A DNA stretch of 64,000 bases from Comamonas_C sp026954015 (lineage in GTDB: Bacteria > Pseudomonadota > Gammaproteobacteria > Burkholderiales > Burkholderiaceae_C). The position numbers were made by a program, and so were the translations under genes. The DNA lies in the NCBI GenBank assembly GCA_035063785.1, contig JAPSFS010000004.1, positions 1 to 64,000 of the forward strand, in the 5' to 3' direction. Positions 14,648-23,886 of this stretch are shown one piece after another. Under the pieces are notes generated by a model, which ran no database searches, was not told where the DNA came from, and saw only the letters and a list, made by a program, of their open reading frames with translations. Numbering within the stretch: position 1 is the stretch's first letter; each line of letters opens with the position of its first letter.

Positions 14648-16590
14648 GGGGTGTGCGGCGGGGAACTGCGGGCAGGCGATTGTGCAGCGCGGCGTGCAAG
14701 GCGTTCGGTGCCGAGCGCGCGCGCCAGTGCCGCTTCGAGCGGCAGCGGCTCGCCCAGCAGGCGCGCCGCTAGCAGCTCGGCGCACAGCAGCGCCAGGGTT
14801 GCACCGCGCGCGCCCAGGCCGGTGCAGACCCACAGCCCCTGGGCGCAGCCTACCGGGCCGACGAGCGGCAGGTGGTCCGGCGTGGTCGCGCGCACCCCCG
14901 ACCAGGCGCGCGCGCCGGCGCCCGTGCAGTGCGGCGCCAGCGCGTGCGCGAGTTTCGGCAGCAGCGCCCCGAGCTTTTCATGGTTGGCGCGGTGCGCCGC
15001 GGCGAGCTCGGCGGCGCTGGGCGGCAGCGTGTCGCGGTCGCGCTCGAAGGTCGCGCCGATCACCCAGGCCGACGTGCCGTGCAGCGTGACCTCGGGGATG
15101 CACGTGCCGTGGCCCTTCACTGGCGAAGCTGGCCACGGCGTGTCCGCGGGGGCGTCGCCGCGCGTGCCCCAGCTCACCGTGCCGCGCACCGCTTGCAGCG
15201 GCAGGGGGTAGGGCAGCAGGGCGTTGCTTGCGTTGGCGGCGCAGACCACGACCGCGTCGGCGCTGGCGAGCAGCGTGGCGGGCGCGTCCGAGGCGCGCAC
15301 CTGCCAGGGCTGCGGCGCACCGGGCGTGTGGGCGAGGTGGCCGATGCCCGTGCCCGGCCGCCAGGCGATGCCGGGTTGCGCGAGCAGGCGGCGCACCAGC
15401 ACCTCAGGCCGCAGCCACCCGCCGCGCGCGTGCCAGAGCGCGGGAGCATCGGGCGCAAGGTGGCACGCGCCGCGCTGCGCGGCGTCGGCGGGTGCGGTCC
15501 ATGCGAGCCCGGCGTCATCGGTGTGCGCCAGGCGCGGCTCGCGCTGGCCTGCCGTGTGCTCCAGCACGCCGGTTGCATCCCAGGCGCTGCCGCGCAGGTC
15601 GCCCGCGAGCGTTTCAAGCGCCCGCAGCGTCGCGCTCACTCCGGCGCGCGACAGGCGCGAGAGCACGCTGTCGTCGGGCGAAGCGTGCGGGCCGAAGATC
15701 GCCGCGGGCACGCCCGACGCGGCGCTGGCAGGTTCGGGCGCACGGTCGAAGACGGTGACGCGCCAGCCGCGGCGCGCAAGGCTGGCGGCGACCGCCGCAC
15801 CCGCAAGCCCGCCGCCGATGACGATACCGTGGCGCGCCGTGTGCGCGCCCGCCAGCGCGACCGGCGGCACCGCGGCCCGCACCGGGTGCGGCTGCCACGG
15901 CGGGTCGTACACCGCGCGCAGGTTTTCGCGCTTGGGCGGCACGCCGGGCACCTTGCGCACTGCAAAGCCGCACTGCGCAAGCGTCTCGCGCACCGTGCGG
16001 GCCGTGCTCCAGGTGGCCAGTTGCGTGCCCCGGTGGCAGCAGCGCGCGACGGCCTTGAGCAGGGGTTCGCTCCACATCGCCGGATTGCGCCGCGGGTCGA
16101 ACCCGTCGAGGAACACGCTGTCCGCCTGGGGCCGCTCCTTGCGCAGCGCGGCCTGCGCATCGCCTATGAACAGCGTGAGCAGCACCCGGCCTTGCTCGAA
16201 CGCGAGCCGGTGCAGGCCGGGCAGCAGCCCGTCAAACTGCCCGGCGAGCTCGGCCGCGAGCGGCGTGATCTCGGGTGCGGGTGGCGCGGCGTGCAGCAGA
16301 TCGACCGCCGCAACGGGCCAGGCCTCGCACGAGACGAAGTGCAGCAGGCGCGGACGCTGCGGGTCGGCGCGCCAGGCCGCCCAGGCGGCGAGGAAGTTCA
16401 GCCCGAGGCCGAAGCCGGTCTCGAGGATGCGCCACTGCGCCTGTCCGGCCCAGGCGTGCGGCAGGTCGCAGCCCGCGAGGAACACCCCACGCGCCTGGTC
16501 CAGCCCGTGGTTGGCGCGGCTGTGGTAGCGGTCGCCAAAGCGCGCGCTCGCGGGCGTGCCGTCGGGCAGCCACTCGATCGGTTCGGCCAT
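14644..16590 (-). CDS. mnmC: Bifunctional tRNA mnm5s2U synthesis protein MnmC
   Basis: This 648-residue enzyme finishes the 5-methylaminomethyl-2-thiouridine modification of the tRNA wobble base. The N-terminal ~240 residues are the SAM-dependent methyltransferase (LETGFGLGLNFLAAW, SVFLDGFDPRRNPAMW, GVPPKRENLRAVYDP). The C-terminal ~400 are the FAD-dependent oxidase (GIVIGGGLAGAAVAASLARR and a late GARGATLALLCAELLAA). I chose the ATG giving MAEPIEWLPDGTPAS; a TTG seven codons upstream is possible. The stop overlaps the start of the EamA exporter by four bases. Confidence 0.95.
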   Translation of the reverse strand: MAEPIEWLPDGTPASARFGDRYHSRANHGLDQARGVFLAGCDLPHAWAGQAQWRILETGFGLGLNFLAAWAAWRADPQRPRLLHFVSCEAWPVAAVDLLHAAPPAPEITPLAAELAGQFDGLLPGLHRLAFEQGRVLLTLFIGDAQAALRKERPQADSVFLDGFDPRRNPAMWSEPLLKAVARCCHRGTQLATWSTARTVRETLAQCGFAVRKVPGVPPKRENLRAVYDPPWQPHPVRAAVPPVALAGAHTARHGIVIGGGLAGAAVAASLARRGWRVTVFDRAPEPASAASGVPAAIFGPHASPDDSVLSRLSRAGVSATLRALETLAGDLRGSAWDATGVLEHTAGQREPRLAHTDDAGLAWTAPADAAQRGACHLAPDAPALWHARGGWLRPEVLVRRLLAQPGIAWRPGTGIGHLAHTPGAPQPWQVRASDAPATLLASADAVVVCAANASNALLPYPLPLQAVRGTVSWGTRGDAPADTPWPASPVKGHGTCIPEVTLHGTSAWVIGATFERDRDTLPPSAAELAAAHRANHEKLGALLPKLAHALAPHCTGAGARAWSGVRATTPDHLPLVGPVGCAQGLWVCTGLGARGATLALLCAELLAARLLGEPLPLEAALARALGTERLARRAAQSPARSSPPHTP

Positions 16591-16645
16591 CGTGGGGGCT
16601 GAGGCGCTCAAGCGCGGCGCTGCGCTGGTGGCGTGCGCACGGGCT

Positions 16646-17653
16646 TCAGCGCCGGATCTGAAGTGCGCCCGGGTTAACGATGTTCGTCGGCGTGCCCTTG
16701 ATGTAGTTCACCACGTTGTCGAAGGCGGCGCCAAAATACAGCTCGTAGTTGTCCTGCTCCACGTAGCCGATATGCGGCGTGCAGATGCAATTTTCGAGCC
16801 GCAGCAGCGCATGGCCCTGCAGGATGGGCTCGCTCTCGAAGACGTCGATCGCGGCCATGCCCGGACGCCCGCGGTTGAGCGCCGCGATGAGCGCATCGGG
16901 CGCGAGCAGCTCGGCGCGCGAAGTGTTGACGAGCAGCGCGGTGGGCTTCATGAGCGAAAGATCATCGAGCGTGATCATGTGGCGCGTGGCGTCGTTCAGG
17001 CGCAGATGCAGCGATACCACGTCGCACTGGCTGAAGAAGTCCTCGCGCGTCGTGGCCGTCTGCAAACCGTCGGCGAGCGCCTGCGTGCGCGAGGTCTCGC
17101 TGCCCCAGACGCGTACGTTCATGCCGAACGCACGGCCATAGCCTGCGACGATGCGCCCTATGCGCCCGTAACCCCAGATGCCGAGCGTGCGCCCGCGCAG
17201 CACCTGTCCCAGCCCGAAATTGGGCGGCATCGACGAGGCGCGCAGCCCCGCCTGCTGCCAGGCGCCGTGCTTGAGGTTGGCCATGTAGTGCGGGAGCCGG
17301 CGCATCGCGGACATCATCAGCGCCCAGGTGAGCTCGGCGGGGGCGACGGGCGAGCTCGTGCCCTCGGCCACCGCAATGCCGTGCTCGGTGCAGGCTGCCA
17401 GATCGATATGCGCGCCCACGTGTCCGGTCTGCGCGATGAACTTCAGGCGCGGCAGCTTTTCCACCAGCTGGCGCGTGATGTGCGTGCGTTCACGGATCAG
17501 CACCAGGATGTCGGCATCGCGCAGCCGCACCGAAAGCTGCCCCAGCCCCTTGACCGTGTTGGTGTAGACCTTGGCCGGGTAGGCGGCGAGCCGCTCGGCG
17601 CAATGCAGCTTGCGCACGGTGTCCTGGTAGTCGTCCAGGATGACGATGTTCAT
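16646..17653 (-). CDS. D-2-hydroxyacid dehydrogenase family protein
   Basis: This 335-residue NAD-dependent enzyme of the D-isomer-specific 2-hydroxyacid dehydrogenase family has the Rossmann motif LGIWGYGRIGRIVAGYGRAF. The catalytic set is an Arg (VNTSRAELLAPDAL), a Glu (DVFESEPI) and a His (CTPHIGYVEQDNYE). It interconverts a 2-keto acid and a D-2-hydroxy acid; the exact substrate (phosphoglycerate, glycerate or glyoxylate type) is not readable. The length fits without the C-terminal ACT domain seen in some SerA proteins. The gene stands alone and is divergent from the dioxygenase gene. Confidence 0.88.
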   Translation of the reverse strand: MNIVILDDYQDTVRKLHCAERLAAYPAKVYTNTVKGLGQLSVRLRDADILVLIRERTHITRQLVEKLPRLKFIAQTGHVGAHIDLAACTEHGIAVAEGTSSPVAPAELTWALMMSAMRRLPHYMANLKHGAWQQAGLRASSMPPNFGLGQVLRGRTLGIWGYGRIGRIVAGYGRAFGMNVRVWGSETSRTQALADGLQTATTREDFFSQCDVVSLHLRLNDATRHMITLDDLSLMKPTALLVNTSRAELLAPDALIAALNRGRPGMAAIDVFESEPILQGHALLRLENCICTPHIGYVEQDNYELYFGAAFDNVVNYIKGTPTNIVNPGALQIRR

Positions 17654-17787
17654 TGCAGGCAATTGTTCGACGCGGGCCGGTTTCCCGTCAAGACGCGCCC
17701 AGAAATTTCCGAGTCCATGGCGACCATGGTGCGGTGATTGTCGTTGATGGCGTGGCGCACGCCGCTGCCGGCAAAGTAACGAGGTGT

Positions 17788-17841
17788 GCGCGGTCGTCTT
17801 GCGACCGCGCGGCATGCCTTGCCAGCAAGCTCTAAGCTTGC
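17788..17841 (+). promoter_or_regulatory. Two consecutive hairpins in the leader of the 2OG-Fe dioxygenase gene
   Basis: A 9 bp GC-rich stem (GCGCGGTCG / CGACCGCGC, 5-base loop, 17788-17810) is followed by a 7 bp stem (GCAAGCT / AGCTTGC, 3-base loop, 17825-17841). The second ends three bases before the first ATG and replaces any recognisable ribosome site. No T-run follows, so they are not ordinary terminators. Confidence 0.55.
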
Positions 17842-17844
17842 GTC

Positions 17845-18606
17845 ATGGCCATCATGCGTTTTTCACCCCCTTACGTTCCCGCCGCCGAGGTGGCGCGGCA
17901 GTTGCGCGACCGCGGCTATGCGGTGCTCGCGCCGCGCGACGCCGCCGCCTGGGTCGGCGCGCCGCTCGCGCAATTGCAGGCGCTGGCATCCGACTGGAAC
18001 GATCTTGAGCCCGACGACTACCTCAAGGACGGCGGGCATTACCGGCGCCGGCGCCACGCGTGCTTCGTCGCCGAGGGGGTGCGGATCGAGCGCATGCCGC
18101 ACCGCGCGCACTGGCAGCCGCTCAAGTACAACGCGCTGCACGGCGGCATGCAGCGCTGGTTTGCGCCGGTGCGCGATGCGACGGTGGCGCAGCCGGCCTG
18201 GCAGCTCCTGCTGCGTGCGGTGGCCGCTCTTGCGCAGGCGGCGCTCATGCCCGAAGGCGCGCCGCCCGTGCGTTGGTGCATCGAGGCGCACCAGTTTCGC
18301 ATCGACACCGCGGGCGGCGTCGGGCGCCCCACGCCCGAAGGTGCGCACCGCGACGGCGTCGATCTGGTGGCGGTGTTTCTGGTGGGCCGTTCGGCGGTAC
18401 GGGGCGGCGAGACGCGCATCTTTGACGCCACCTCCCCGGCGGGGCAGCGCTTCACGCTGGACGAGCCCTGGTCGGTGCTGCTGCTGGATGACGCGCGCAT
18501 GGTCCATGAGACCACGCCCATCCTGCCCACGGGCGATCTCGGATGGCGCGACACGCTGGTGCTGACCTGCCGACGGGAGCACTTTCTCGGGGATGATGGT
18601 CAATAA
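17845..18606 (+). CDS. 2-oxoglutarate/Fe(II)-dependent dioxygenase family protein (2OG-Fe_dioxy, IdoA-like)
   Basis: The protein has 253 residues; a start nine bases downstream (MRFSPPYV) is equally plausible. It carries the facial-triad candidates HRDGVD (His-x-Asp) and the distal histidine in ARMVHETTPI. The wider pattern is WCIEAHQFRI ... PEGAHRDGVDLVAVFLV ... RDTLVLTCRR, typical of the family that includes Bacillus L-isoleucine 4-hydroxylase (IdoA). It therefore likely hydroxylates a free amino acid or similar small molecule, with 2-oxoglutarate and O2 as cosubstrates. The substrate is unknown. Two hairpins lie immediately before the start. Confidence 0.8.
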   Translation: MAIMRFSPPYVPAAEVARQLRDRGYAVLAPRDAAAWVGAPLAQLQALASDWNDLEPDDYLKDGGHYRRRRHACFVAEGVRIERMPHRAHWQPLKYNALHGGMQRWFAPVRDATVAQPAWQLLLRAVAALAQAALMPEGAPPVRWCIEAHQFRIDTAGGVGRPTPEGAHRDGVDLVAVFLVGRSAVRGGETRIFDATSPAGQRFTLDEPWSVLLLDDARMVHETTPILPTGDLGWRDTLVLTCRREHFLGDDGQ

Positions 18607-18648
18607 TTGAAGGCAACACTATCGCGCGTCAGCGCGCAGGAGCGCACC

Positions 18649-19089
18649 ATGTACAAGCACATACTGGTTCCGGTCGATGGTTCCGAAACGTCGATGAAGG
18701 CCGTTGCCCGAGCGGCGGCGCTGGCCAAGGCGTTCGAGAGTGAGGTCACCCTGCTGTACGTGATCGATCCGTATCCGTTCACGGGCGTAGGCGCGGATTT
18801 CGCCTACGGGCAGGCGCAGTACCTGAGCGCCGCCAATGCCGAGGCCAACACCGCGCTCGACGCCGCGCGCGAGGCGGTGGCGGCCGCGGGCGTGGGCCAG
18901 GTCAGTACGGTGGTGGGTGAAGGCCACACGGTGCACGAGGGCGTGCTCGAAGCGGTGGAGAACGCCCACGCCGATCTGGTCGTGATGGGCTCGCACGGGC
19001 GGCGCGGGCTGGAAAAGCTCGTGCTCGGCAGCGTGACGCAGCGCGTGCTCGGGGTGGTGAAAGTCCCGGTGCTCGTCGTGCGCGATTGA
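18649..19089 (+). CDS. Universal stress protein UspA family
   Basis: This encodes 146 residues: a single Usp domain beginning MYKHILVPVDGSETSMKAV. It contains the ATP-binding signature GSHGRRGLEKLVLGSVTQRV (G-x2-G-x9-G-S) near the C-terminus and ends KVPVLVVRD. This is the ATP-binding type rather than the UspA type proper. Such proteins respond to starvation, oxidative or envelope stress. The ATG at MYKHIL is chosen over an upstream one because the domain starts there. It lies 42 bases downstream of the dioxygenase gene. Confidence 0.92.
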   Translation: MYKHILVPVDGSETSMKAVARAAALAKAFESEVTLLYVIDPYPFTGVGADFAYGQAQYLSAANAEANTALDAAREAVAAAGVGQVSTVVGEGHTVHEGVLEAVENAHADLVVMGSHGRRGLEKLVLGSVTQRVLGVVKVPVLVVRD

Positions 19090-19101
19090 CGGCGAGCCCC
19101 G

Positions 19102-19566
19102 TCAGCGCGTGGTGAAGGGCGGGCCCATCAGCCGGCTGCCGCTCTTGAAACCCTTGCTCGCGAACCACCCCTGGTTCATTTCAAGCACGTAGCGCACGGG
19201 TTGCGCGGAGCAGTGCGAGTCTTCGGTCTGCGGCTGCATGTCGGCGAGGTTCACGATCACGCCGTCGTCGGCCACAAAGGCCGCGGTCAGCGGCAGCAGC
19301 GTGTTCTTCATCCAGAAGCACTGCTGCGCGGGCTCTTCGAAGACGAACAGCATGCCTTCCTGCGCCGGCATTTCCTTGCGGTACATCAGCCCCGTCTGGC
19401 GCTGCAGCGGCGTTGCGGCGACCTGCGCGTTGATGCGGTACATGCCGACGTGCAGTTCCACCCGCTGCAGACGGAGTTGCGGCTCGGGTTGTTGCGCGGC
19501 AACCAGCGTGCATGCCGCCGCCAGCAGGGTGGCGGACGCCGCGCGCATCAGCGTATTCGGGAACAT
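19102..19566 (-). CDS. DUF192 family exported protein
   Basis: This encodes 154 residues. A Sec signal peptide (MRAASATLLAAACTLVAAQ within the first ~26 residues) precedes a DUF192 domain. Motifs include VAATPLQRQTGLMYRKEMP, GMLFVFEEPAQQCFWMKNTL, LPLTAAFVADDGVIVNLADM and YVLEMNQGWFASKGFKSGSR. The family's function is not established; members are periplasmic beta-proteins. It is convergent with the universal stress protein gene, with a 12-base gap, and is followed upstream by a separate terminator belonging to the next minus-strand gene. Confidence 0.88.
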   Translation of the reverse strand: MFPNTLMRAASATLLAAACTLVAAQQPEPQLRLQRVELHVGMYRINAQVAATPLQRQTGLMYRKEMPAQEGMLFVFEEPAQQCFWMKNTLLPLTAAFVADDGVIVNLADMQPQTEDSHCSAQPVRYVLEMNQGWFASKGFKSGSRLMGPPFTTR

Positions 19567-19584
19567 CGGTAACGGGGAGTAATG

Positions 19585-19616
19585 GAAAAGCCCGCAAAGA
19601 TCATACTTTGCGGGCT
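19585..19616 (-). terminator. Intrinsic terminator after the Lys/Ala-rich peptide gene
   Basis: On the minus strand an 11 bp stem (AGCCCGCAAAG / CTTTGCGGGCT, 6-base loop) is followed by TTTT. It lies between the gene at 19651 and the DUF192 gene. Confidence 0.88.
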
Positions 19617-19650
19617 CCCTGCGTCGCCATTGGGGGCGAACGCTTCGCCG

Positions 19651-19872
19651 TCAGGCCGCGGACCTGGTGGCGTGCTTGCCGTGGCGCTTGGCGTGCTTCT
19701 TCGCGCTCTTCTTGTGCGCCTGGGCCGACGTGGTTGCCTTGGGCGCTGGTGCGGCTGCGGCGGCAGGCGCCGTGGCGGCAGCCGGTTCCGCCGGCGCGGT
19801 TGCTGGCGCAGTCTGTGCGTAGGCGCCGCCGGCGATGAGGCCCGCGGCAAGGAGGGTGAGCAGGTGTTTCAT
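19651..19872 (-). CDS. Small periplasmic Ala/Lys-rich protein (acid-shock-like)
   Basis: This encodes 73 residues. A clear signal peptide (MKHLLTLLAAGLIAGGAYAQ) is followed by an Ala/Pro-rich mature segment and a basic C-terminus rich in Lys and His (AHKKSAKKHAKRHGKHATRS). This composition resembles the Asr acid-shock periplasmic protein of enterobacteria, but low-complexity composition is weak evidence for homology. It has its own terminator and about 260 bases upstream without another gene. That space holds only the leaders of this gene and of icd. Confidence 0.65.
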   Translation of the reverse strand: MKHLLTLLAAGLIAGGAYAQTAPATAPAEPAAATAPAAAAAPAPKATTSAQAHKKSAKKHAKRHGKHATRSAA

Positions 19873-20138
19873 GGAAGGTACTTTCTGAGTGCTGGTGAGA
19901 CAGCCCGAGACCTCGTGCTGTGCACGCCGTAACGGCCGACGTGGGGCGGGTGTTGACGGCGGTTGCATAAATATTTGTGATGAGGGCAACGCTGCGCCAG
20001 TTCCTCACGCGCATGACGTCTCCGCCACCCCGCGGGGGGCTTGTGCAGCGCCTTAGAATTTCCCATCGCCCGTGCGGGCACCGCTGTGCGCGACCGCTGC
20101 GGGTTCGCTATGCATTTCCAGCACGGAGACCTTGGGCC

Positions 20139-21398
<1,260 letters not shown>

Positions 21399-21418
21399 CC
21401 GGGTCGCCCGTGGTTACG

Positions 21419-21481
21419 GCAACGCCGCAGACCGCCCCAGGCAGGGATGCGATGCGCGCGAGGGACTGATTCAGCGTTGCC
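21419..21481. repeat. 3' remnant of the 161 bp MITE-like repeat, copy C (family M)
   Basis: The sequence GCAACGCCGCAGACCGC through GCGCGAGGGACTGA and TTCAGCGTTGCC matches the last 63 bases of the full copy at 54676-54836 with few differences. It fills the convergent gap between icd and speE and touches the speE stop codon. The left two-thirds of the element are missing. Confidence 0.8.
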
Positions 21482-22441
21482 TCACCCCGTGGTGATGGTG
21501 ACGGGCGGCAGGTCCGCGGGGTCGTGCACGTCGCCCAGGTGTTCACCGCGGTGCAGCGGCGTGGCATGTTCCCGCAGAATCTCACGCACGAAATTCGGCT
21601 GTGCGAGCAGCGCGTGGTGCATTGCGCCGTTGTACAGCCGCTGCTCGCCCAGTCCGCGCGCGGCGAGGCGCGCATCGATTTCGGTGGCGCTCAGCAGCGC
21701 GGGGTCGGTCTGGTCCGACGCCATGGCCATGCACCACAGCGTGCCGTACAGGGGCACGTACTGCAGATAGGGGCGCACGATGGGAAACACCGCGCGCAGC
21801 GAAGCGTGGATGCGCCCCATGCTCTCCTGCAGGTGGATGGGCGAGCCCATGTGCAGCGAAATGACGCCGCCCGGGCGCAGGATGCGCCGGCAGGCCTCGT
21901 AGAACTCCACGGTGTAGAGCTCGGCCGCGGGGCCGAACGGGTCCGTGAGGTCGAGCACGATCTGGTCGAACCGCTGCGGCGTCGTCTGGATGAAAACGCG
22001 CGCGTCACCCAGGTGCAGCTGCAGACGTGGGTCATCGAAGGCACCGCGGTGCAGGCCAGGCAGCCATGCACGGGCCATGCGCACGACTTCGCCGTCGATC
22101 TCGCAGAGCACGACGCGCCGCATCGTCGGCAGTTTGAGCAGCTCCGCGGCCGCGCCGCCATCGCCGCCACCGACGATGAGTGCGTCGCGCACGCCCGCGT
22201 GGGCCGTAGCAGGCAGATGCACCATGGGCTCATGGTAGAAAAACTCGTCGCGCTCGCTCGTCATGAAGCAGCCGTCGATGCGCATCACGCGGCCGAACTG
22301 TGGATGCTCGAATATCTCGATATGCTGCCATTCGGACCGTACTTCCGCTAACAGGCGGCAATTCGTCAGATAAAGGCCGAAATGCTCGTTCAATCGCTCT
22401 GCCACATGCCGTAGCGGCGGCTGGTCGGCGCGCGGGGCCAT
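21482..22441 (-). CDS. speE: Polyamine aminopropyltransferase (spermidine synthase)
   Basis: This encodes 319 residues. It transfers the aminopropyl group of decarboxylated S-adenosylmethionine to putrescine. Family motifs are clear: MRIDGCFMTSERDEFFYHEP, the cofactor loop VGGGDGGAAAELLK, LCEIDGEVVRMARAWLP and the catalytic aspartate in LDLTDPFGPA. The ATG overlaps the speD stop codon by one base, so the two are translated from one transcript. Downstream is the remnant repeat and convergent icd. Confidence 0.93.
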   Translation of the reverse strand: MAPRADQPPLRHVAERLNEHFGLYLTNCRLLAEVRSEWQHIEIFEHPQFGRVMRIDGCFMTSERDEFFYHEPMVHLPATAHAGVRDALIVGGGDGGAAAELLKLPTMRRVVLCEIDGEVVRMARAWLPGLHRGAFDDPRLQLHLGDARVFIQTTPQRFDQIVLDLTDPFGPAAELYTVEFYEACRRILRPGGVISLHMGSPIHLQESMGRIHASLRAVFPIVRPYLQYVPLYGTLWCMAMASDQTDPALLSATEIDARLAARGLGEQRLYNGAMHHALLAQPNFVREILREHATPLHRGEHLGDVHDPADLPPVTITTG

Positions 22442-22848
22442 CACGCGCGATCGACGCGATGCAAATGTGGATCGCTGGGATTGAAGGCTGTTTGCAGCGC
22501 ATTGAAGAGTTTTTGCGCCTTGGGTCGATTGTTTTCGGTGTAGTTGCAGACGTAGACGTCCAGCGTGACGTACCCGGACTCGGGCCAGGTGTGGATGGAC
22601 AGGTGCGATTCGGCCAGCACCACCACGCCGGTGACGCCATCGCCTTCGCCGAAGCTGTGGAACAACGATCCGACGGACGTCAACCCGGCACCCGTGACGC
22701 ACTCCCTGCAGAATTTTTCCAGGTACCCGGCGTCGCGCATCAGCCGGCTGTCACATCGGCAGCCGTAGAGATCGCCGATCAGGTGCAGGCCCGTGGCGAG
22801 ACGGCGGGAGGTGGGGGGTGCGGCGGGGGCAGCGATCGCTGGTGTCAT
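22441..22848 (-). CDS. speD: S-adenosylmethionine decarboxylase proenzyme
   Basis: This encodes 135 residues, matching the short bacterial type. The self-cleavage site is E80-S81 (LAESHLSIHTWPE), where serine becomes the pyruvoyl cofactor. Other motifs are LATGLHLIGDLYGC and FGEGDGVTGVVVL. It supplies the aminopropyl donor for SpeE, which is directly downstream and overlapping. An odd point is the ~15-residue Ala/Pro-rich N-terminal extension before the conserved start of the family. Confidence 0.93.
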   Translation of the reverse strand: MTPAIAAPAAPPTSRRLATGLHLIGDLYGCRCDSRLMRDAGYLEKFCRECVTGAGLTSVGSLFHSFGEGDGVTGVVVLAESHLSIHTWPESGYVTLDVYVCNYTENNRPKAQKLFNALQTAFNPSDPHLHRVDRA

Positions 22849-23052
22849 CGGATGATGGCCCTTTCTCGGTATGCGGGGAGTGGCCGTGGTCGTCCTGCGG
22901 GACGTGTGCGGGCGAAAACGCGAAATTATAGTAATCGGTCATAAAACGATACTGATTGCCTCGTACTTGTGTCTAAACCGGCGCCGCTACTTATTTATGA
23001 TGGGAGCCTTACCTGCAGACGCGCGGCCTGCCTAGAGCGGCAGCCGTACCGC

Positions 23053-23886
23053 ATGCCACCTACCACACCGTTCACAGAGCCGTTCGTCGAATTGCGTGAC
23101 GTCACCTTCGGGTATGGCGAGCGGGTGGTGCTGCGCGGGCTGTCGCTGGTGGTGCCACGCGGCAAGGTCACCGCGATCATGGGGGCGTCGGGTGGCGGCA
23201 AGACGACGGTGCTGCGGCTCATCGGCGGGCAGCAGCGTGCGAAGCAGGGGCAGGTGTTGTTCGATGGCCGGGACGTGGGCGCGATGGACGCGCGCCAGCT
23301 CTACGCGGCGCGCCGGCGCATGGGGATGCTGTTCCAGTTCGGCGCGCTGTTCACCGACATGAGCGTGTTCGACAACGTGGCGTTTCCGTTGCGCGAGCAC
23401 ACCACGCTCGATGAAGCGCTGGTGCGCGACATCGTGCTGATGAAGCTGCACGCGGTCGGACTGCGCGGCGCGCGCGACCTCATGCCCAGCCAGATTTCGG
23501 GCGGCATGGCGCGGCGCGTGGCGCTGGCGCGCGCGATCGCGCTCGACCCGGAGCTCATCATGTACGACGAGCCATTTGCGGGACTCGACCCGATCTCCAT
23601 GGGCATTGCGGCGCAGCTCATACGCCAGCTTGGCGACGCAATGGGGCTCACGTCCATCCTCGTGTCGCACAACCTGCAGGAGACCTTTGCGCTGGCGGAC
23701 CACGTCATCATGCTCGGTCCCGGCAACGTGGCGGCGCAGGGCACACCCGACGAGGTGCGCGCGAGCGTTGATCCGCTGGTGCACCAGTTCGTGCATGCGC
23801 TGCCCACCGGGCCGGTGCCGTTTCACCACCCTGGCCCGACGGTGGCGCAGGATTTCGGCCCCGGCGGCGCCAGAGGTGTGCAATGA
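23053..23886 (+). CDS. mlaF: Phospholipid ABC transporter ATP-binding protein MlaF
   Basis: This encodes 277 residues. It has Walker A GASGGGKT (residues 44-51), the Q-loop in GMLFQFGALFTDMSVFDNVA, the signature QISGGMARRVALARA and Walker B ELIMYDEPFAGLDP, followed by a switch histidine. The FGALFTDMSVF stretch is characteristic of the MlaF/Ttg2A family. With MlaE, MlaD and MlaB it forms the inner-membrane complex that keeps phospholipids out of the outer leaflet of the outer membrane. It is the first gene of a six-gene mla operon and overlaps mlaE by four bases. Confidence 0.95.
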   Translation: MPPTTPFTEPFVELRDVTFGYGERVVLRGLSLVVPRGKVTAIMGASGGGKTTVLRLIGGQQRAKQGQVLFDGRDVGAMDARQLYAARRRMGMLFQFGALFTDMSVFDNVAFPLREHTTLDEALVRDIVLMKLHAVGLRGARDLMPSQISGGMARRVALARAIALDPELIMYDEPFAGLDPISMGIAAQLIRQLGDAMGLTSILVSHNLQETFALADHVIMLGPGNVAAQGTPDEVRASVDPLVHQFVHALPTGPVPFHHPGPTVAQDFGPGGARGVQ

